Of a stretch of 8,672 nt of DNA, positions 6,463 through 8,672 are shown one piece after another. This DNA is from Myxococcales bacterium (lineage in GTDB: Bacteria; Myxococcota; Bradymonadia; UBA7976; UBA1532), in the NCBI GenBank assembly GCA_020633515.1, contig JACKDM010000084.1, forward strand, positions 1-8,672, written 5' to 3'. The position numbers were made by a program, and so were the translations under genes. The notes beneath the pieces are model-generated. The model was not told the origin of the DNA. It did not search any database and saw only the letters and a program-made list of their open reading frames with translations. How positions within the stretch are numbered: the stretch's first letter is position 1; the number at the start of each line of letters is the position of its first letter.

Positions 6463-6519
6463 GTTCATCCCGCGCGCGACACTGAGGGGCCGAGCATGCC
6501 AGACTGCGCGCCGTTCATC
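6463..6519. repeat. Pair of GTTCATC direct repeats in the divergent spacer
   Basis: GTTCATC occurs at 6463-6469 and 6513-6519, each bordered by a CG-alternating run (CCGCGCGCG after the first, GCGCGCC before the second). The copies flank the 76-base spacer between two divergent genes, one of which encodes a putative ribbon-helix-helix protein, so they could be operators. Chance is not excluded. Confidence 0.2.
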
Positions 6520-6536
6520 TAGCTTGCCGGAGCCCG

Positions 6537-7541
6537 ATGCCGCCGCCGATGTCAGCCGAGGGTCGCGACCAGGTCTTCCGGTTCCGTTACACGCTCTTCC
6601 CCGTCGAGGCCCGCATCGACGAGACGCGCATCGAGGTGAAGGCCGGGGTGCGCACCTCGGTGGCGCCGATCGCGCGGCTTCAGCACCTCTTCGTGCACCA
6701 CGATCGCGAGCGGCGCACCGCCGAGCTGGTGCTGTGTTACGTCGCGGCGCGGGGGCGGCTGCGGCGGCTGCGGGTCTTCGCCGACGATCACGAGGTCGCC
6801 TTCGACGCGCTCGTCGAGGCGCTGCTCGCGCGGCGGCCGGAGATCGACATCCGCCACCTCGAGCGCGGCGACGCCTACCGGCGCATGGGCTCGCAGGTGC
6901 GCGACGCGGTGGTGCTGCCGGCGATGATGGCGGTGGCGCTCGCGGCGATGGCGGTGATGTTCGCGCCGATGTTGATCCACGGGCTCGACGACGGCGAGGC
7001 GCGCACCTCGGTCGCGGCGCTGGCGCGGGGCGAGCGGCCGGGGACGCGCAACCTCGTGGTGACCGGGCGGGCGGCGGTGGAGCGGCTGGTGGTGGCGGTG
7101 CCGGACGCCGATCCGCCGCCGCCGGTGGTGACGGCGTGGGTGCCGCTGGTGGCGCCGGAGTGGGACGGCACGAGCCCGGTGTCGGTGGTGCTGGAGGTGC
7201 GCGGGCGGCCGATCGAGACGGTGACCGCGCTCGGCGAGCGGGGCGAGTTCGCCGGGCTGTTGCGCGACGTGCTGTGGGAGGGGCTCGAGGAGCGACGGCG
7301 ACGGGCGTTCGTCGAGCGGGGCGTGCTGCTCGCGCCCGAGGTGGCGCTCATCGAGTACGGCGTGACCGCGCGTGATGACCTCGCGCTCGCGCTCGGGGTG
7401 CTCGGGCTGATGGCGGCGATGCTGGTCGGGGTGGTGCTCGTGCAGCGCCGCAAGCGGGCGCCGGCGGTCGCGGCGCGGCAGGGGCCGAAGCCGCGGCTCA
7501 ACCGGCCGCGGGGCTTCGGGGACGACGAGGGCGACGACTGA
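6537..7541 (+). CDS. Unrecognised membrane protein with two transmembrane segments and a cytoplasmic PH-like N-terminal domain
   Basis: This 334-residue protein does not match a family I know. The N-terminal part (about 13-110) is a run of short strands ending in a helix (FDALVEALLARR, 89-100), compatible with a small bacterial PH-like fold. A hydrophobic segment follows at about 124-147, then a soluble region of about 135 residues (148-281) including RNLVVTGRAAVERLVV and a proline-rich turn leading to VTAWVPLVAPE, then a second hydrophobic segment at about 282-302. The tail is basic (QRRKR) and ends in acidic GDDEGDD. The basic flanks suggest both ends face the cytoplasm and the middle domain is extracytoplasmic. 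GGAG at 6529-6532 supports the ATG; a second ATG 12 bases on is possible. The gene is divergent from the DNA-binding gene and convergent with the hydrolase gene, with 6 bases between stops. Function unknown. Confidence 0.8.
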   Translation: MPPPMSAEGRDQVFRFRYTLFPVEARIDETRIEVKAGVRTSVAPIARLQHLFVHHDRERRTAELVLCYVAARGRLRRLRVFADDHEVAFDALVEALLARRPEIDIRHLERGDAYRRMGSQVRDAVVLPAMMAVALAAMAVMFAPMLIHGLDDGEARTSVAALARGERPGTRNLVVTGRAAVERLVVAVPDADPPPPVVTAWVPLVAPEWDGTSPVSVVLEVRGRPIETVTALGERGEFAGLLRDVLWEGLEERRRRAFVERGVLLAPEVALIEYGVTARDDLALALGVLGLMAAMLVGVVLVQRRKRAPAVAARQGPKPRLNRPRGFGDDEGDD

Positions 7542-7547
7542 GCGGCG

Positions 7548-8414
7548 TCAGTAGGTGACGAGCTCGTCGTAGGCCTCGGGGCGACGGTCGCGGAAGAACT
7601 GCCAGGTCTTGCGCACCTCGTCGATCTTGCTGAGGTCGAGCTCGGCGACGACGAGCTCGTCGCCGTCCTCGCTGCCCTCGGCGACGAACTGGCCGCGCGG
7701 GTCGACGAAGTAGCTGGTGCCGTAGAACTTGCCGATGTTCCACGGCGCCTCGGTGCCGACGCGGTTGATGGCGCCGACGAAGTAGCCGTTGGCGACCGCG
7801 TGGGCGGGCTGTTCGAGCTTCCAGAGGTACTGGCTGAGGCCGGCGACGGTCGCGCTCGGGTTGAAGACGATCTCGGCGCCGTTGAGGCCGAGGCAGCGCG
7901 CGCCCTCGGGGAAGTGGCGGTCGTAGCAGATGTAGACGCCGACGCGGGCGTAGCGCGTCTCGAAGACCGGGTAGCCGCCGTCGCCGGGCTTGAAGAAGTA
8001 CTTCTCCCAGAAGCCGTTGGTCTGCGGGATGTGCTGCTTGCGGTACTTGCCGAGGTAGGTGCCGTCGGCGTCGATCACCGCCGCGGTGTTGTAGTAGACG
8101 CCCCGCATCGCCTCTTCATAGATGGGCACGATGATGACCATCTCGTACTTGCGGGCGAGCTCGGCCATGCGCTCGGTGGTCGGGCCGGGGACCGGCTCGG
8201 CGGCGGCGTACCAGCGGGGATCCTGGCTCGGGCAGAAGTAGGGGCCGTTGAAGATCTCCTGCAAGCACAGGATCTGCACGCCCTGCTTCCCGGCCTCGTG
8301 GATGAACGGCAGGTGCTTCTGGAAGGCCGCCTCCTGGATCTCGGCGACCGGGCGGCTCTCGTCGTTGAGGGGGTTGCTGCACTGGATGAGGCCGCACTTG
8401 ACGATCTGGCTCAT
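7548..8414 (-). CDS. Carbon-nitrogen hydrolase of the nitrilase superfamily, beta-ureidopropionase / N-carbamoyl amidase type
   Basis: This 288-residue enzyme belongs to the nitrilase superfamily, which cleaves C-N bonds of carbamoyl or amide substrates through a cysteine thioester. The catalytic set is visible: Glu53 in CLQEIF, Lys126 in KYRKQHIP and Cys163 in YICYDRHFPE; Glu137, after the lysine, is a candidate for the fourth conserved residue. NPSATVAGLSQYLW and FVGAINRVGTE closely follow beta-ureidopropionase (beta-alanine synthase), which turns N-carbamoyl-beta-alanine into beta-alanine, CO2 and ammonia in pyrimidine breakdown. N-carbamoylputrescine amidase is an alternative. No dihydropyrimidinase or dehydrogenase gene is nearby, so the substrate is inferred from motifs alone. 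The length is usual for the bacterial form. AGAGGA lies 6 bases before the ATG, and a sigma70-like promoter lies just upstream, so it is probably transcribed alone. Confidence 0.92.
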   Translation of the reverse strand: MSQIVKCGLIQCSNPLNDESRPVAEIQEAAFQKHLPFIHEAGKQGVQILCLQEIFNGPYFCPSQDPRWYAAAEPVPGPTTERMAELARKYEMVIIVPIYEEAMRGVYYNTAAVIDADGTYLGKYRKQHIPQTNGFWEKYFFKPGDGGYPVFETRYARVGVYICYDRHFPEGARCLGLNGAEIVFNPSATVAGLSQYLWKLEQPAHAVANGYFVGAINRVGTEAPWNIGKFYGTSYFVDPRGQFVAEGSEDGDELVVAELDLSKIDEVRKTWQFFRDRRPEAYDELVTY

Positions 8415-8420
8415 GGTGGT

Positions 8421-8426
8421 TCCTCT
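8421..8426 (-). promoter_or_regulatory. Ribosome-binding site of the carbon-nitrogen hydrolase gene
   Basis: On the minus strand AGAGGA stands 6 bases before the ATG at 8412-8414, which supports that start. Confidence 0.65.
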
Positions 8427-8446
8427 GCCGCTGGCGTGGGGGTGCG

Positions 8447-8475
8447 ACTCTACGAGACGGCGCGAGGGCTGACAA
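8447..8475 (-). promoter_or_regulatory. Sigma70-like promoter for the carbon-nitrogen hydrolase gene
   Basis: On the minus strand TTGTCA (8470-8475, 5 of 6 to TTGACA) and TAGAGT (8447-8452, 4 of 6 to TATAAT) are separated by exactly 17 bases. Transcription would start near 8440, giving a leader of about 25 bases with the ribosome-binding site in place. This is the clearest promoter in the window. Confidence 0.55.
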
Positions 8476-8487
8476 GACCGCGGGCGC

Positions 8488-8672
8488 TCACGGCGCGGGC
8501 GGCAGCGCCGACAAGCCGCGGCGGATGCGGCGCTGCACGGTCGCGGCGTCGCCCTCGGGGTCGGCGTCGGCGAGCGGGGCGGTGATGGCGGCGGCGGCTT
8601 CGAACGCCTGCCGGGCGGCGGCCCAGGCGCGAGCGGTGGTCTCGGCCTCGCCGAGCGTCGCGAGGCGGCGGG
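8488..8672 (-). CDS. 3' end of an unidentified minus-strand gene (partial)
   Basis: The frame is open from the window edge to the TGA at 8488-8490 and gives about 60 residues with strong G/C at third positions. The peptide is helix-rich and alanine-rich (AWAAARQAFEAAAAI) and ends with RRIRRGLSALPPAP. It could be the C-terminal tail of a larger, possibly coiled or tetratricopeptide-like, protein, but no domain is recognisable. The hydrolase gene follows on the same strand 73 bases further, with its own promoter candidate in between. Because only the tail is visible and GC-rich sequence gives chance open frames, the gene call is tentative. Confidence 0.45.
   Translation of the reverse strand, partial: RRLATLGEAETTARAWAAARQAFEAAAAITAPLADADPEGDAATVQRRIRRGLSALPPAP

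Noticed and set aside
5920..6468. In-frame N-terminal extension of the S9 peptidase (long frame reaching 6468)
   Set aside because: The extra part is Arg/Pro/Ser/Thr-rich with no domain, and it reads a different frame of the DNA-binding-like gene. The GTG at 5919 has a strong ribosome-binding site.
6537..7375. Alternative plus-strand frame (5987-7375) across the membrane-protein gene
   Set aside because: Arg/Gly/Ala-rich low-complexity translation; the membrane-protein frame has two clean hydrophobic segments and a ribosome-binding site.
7800..8585. 261-codon plus-strand frame opposite the carbon-nitrogen hydrolase
   Set aside because: Shadow frame, Val/Ala/Gly/Asp-rich, no motif; the minus-strand enzyme has all catalytic residues.

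Overview
This is a very GC-rich chromosomal window with densely packed genes and strong G/C preference at third codon positions. It looks like a deltaproteobacterial (Myxococcota-like) genome. The best taxonomic hint is a tandem-BMC shell protein that resembles, from memory, the BMC-T proteins of Haliangium ochraceum. The assignment is an inference. I see no tRNA, rRNA, CRISPR array, insertion sequence or integrase catalytic domain.

Layout: (1) 22-1515 (+), a fusion of an RluA-type pseudouridine synthase with an RlmK/RlmI-like SAM methyltransferase. (2) 1525-2496 (-), a typical 2-Cys peroxiredoxin followed, in the same reading frame directly after its stop codon, by a small Rieske [2Fe-2S] protein with no ordinary start codon. 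(3) 2658-3921 (+), a bacterial-microcompartment trimeric shell protein (BMC-T) followed 55 bases later by an elongation factor P whose tip loop is of the YeiP/EfpL type with Arg33. (4) 3937-6460 (-), a short protein combining a ribbon-helix-helix-like N-terminus with a recombinase-type helix-turn-helix C-terminus, overlapping by 8 bases a cytoplasmic S9 prolyl-oligopeptidase-family peptidase. (5) 6537-7541 (+), an unrecognised membrane protein with two transmembrane segments. (6) 7548-8414 (-), a beta-ureidopropionase-type carbon-nitrogen hydrolase with a good sigma70-like promoter, and behind it the 3' end of another minus-strand gene running off the window.

The genes alternate in strand. 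Three convergent pairs meet with only 6-15 bases between stop codons, and two divergent spacers (161 and 76 bases) hold the likely promoters. Most genes are housekeeping (rRNA modification, translation, peroxide defence, peptide and amide turnover). The items that most deserve a second look are the BMC-T gene with no other compartment gene in view, the EfpL-like EF-P next to it, the peroxiredoxin/Rieske same-frame junction, the recombinase-like DNA-binding protein coupled to a peptidase, and the rRNA modification fusion. No stretch longer than 300 bases lacks a gene.
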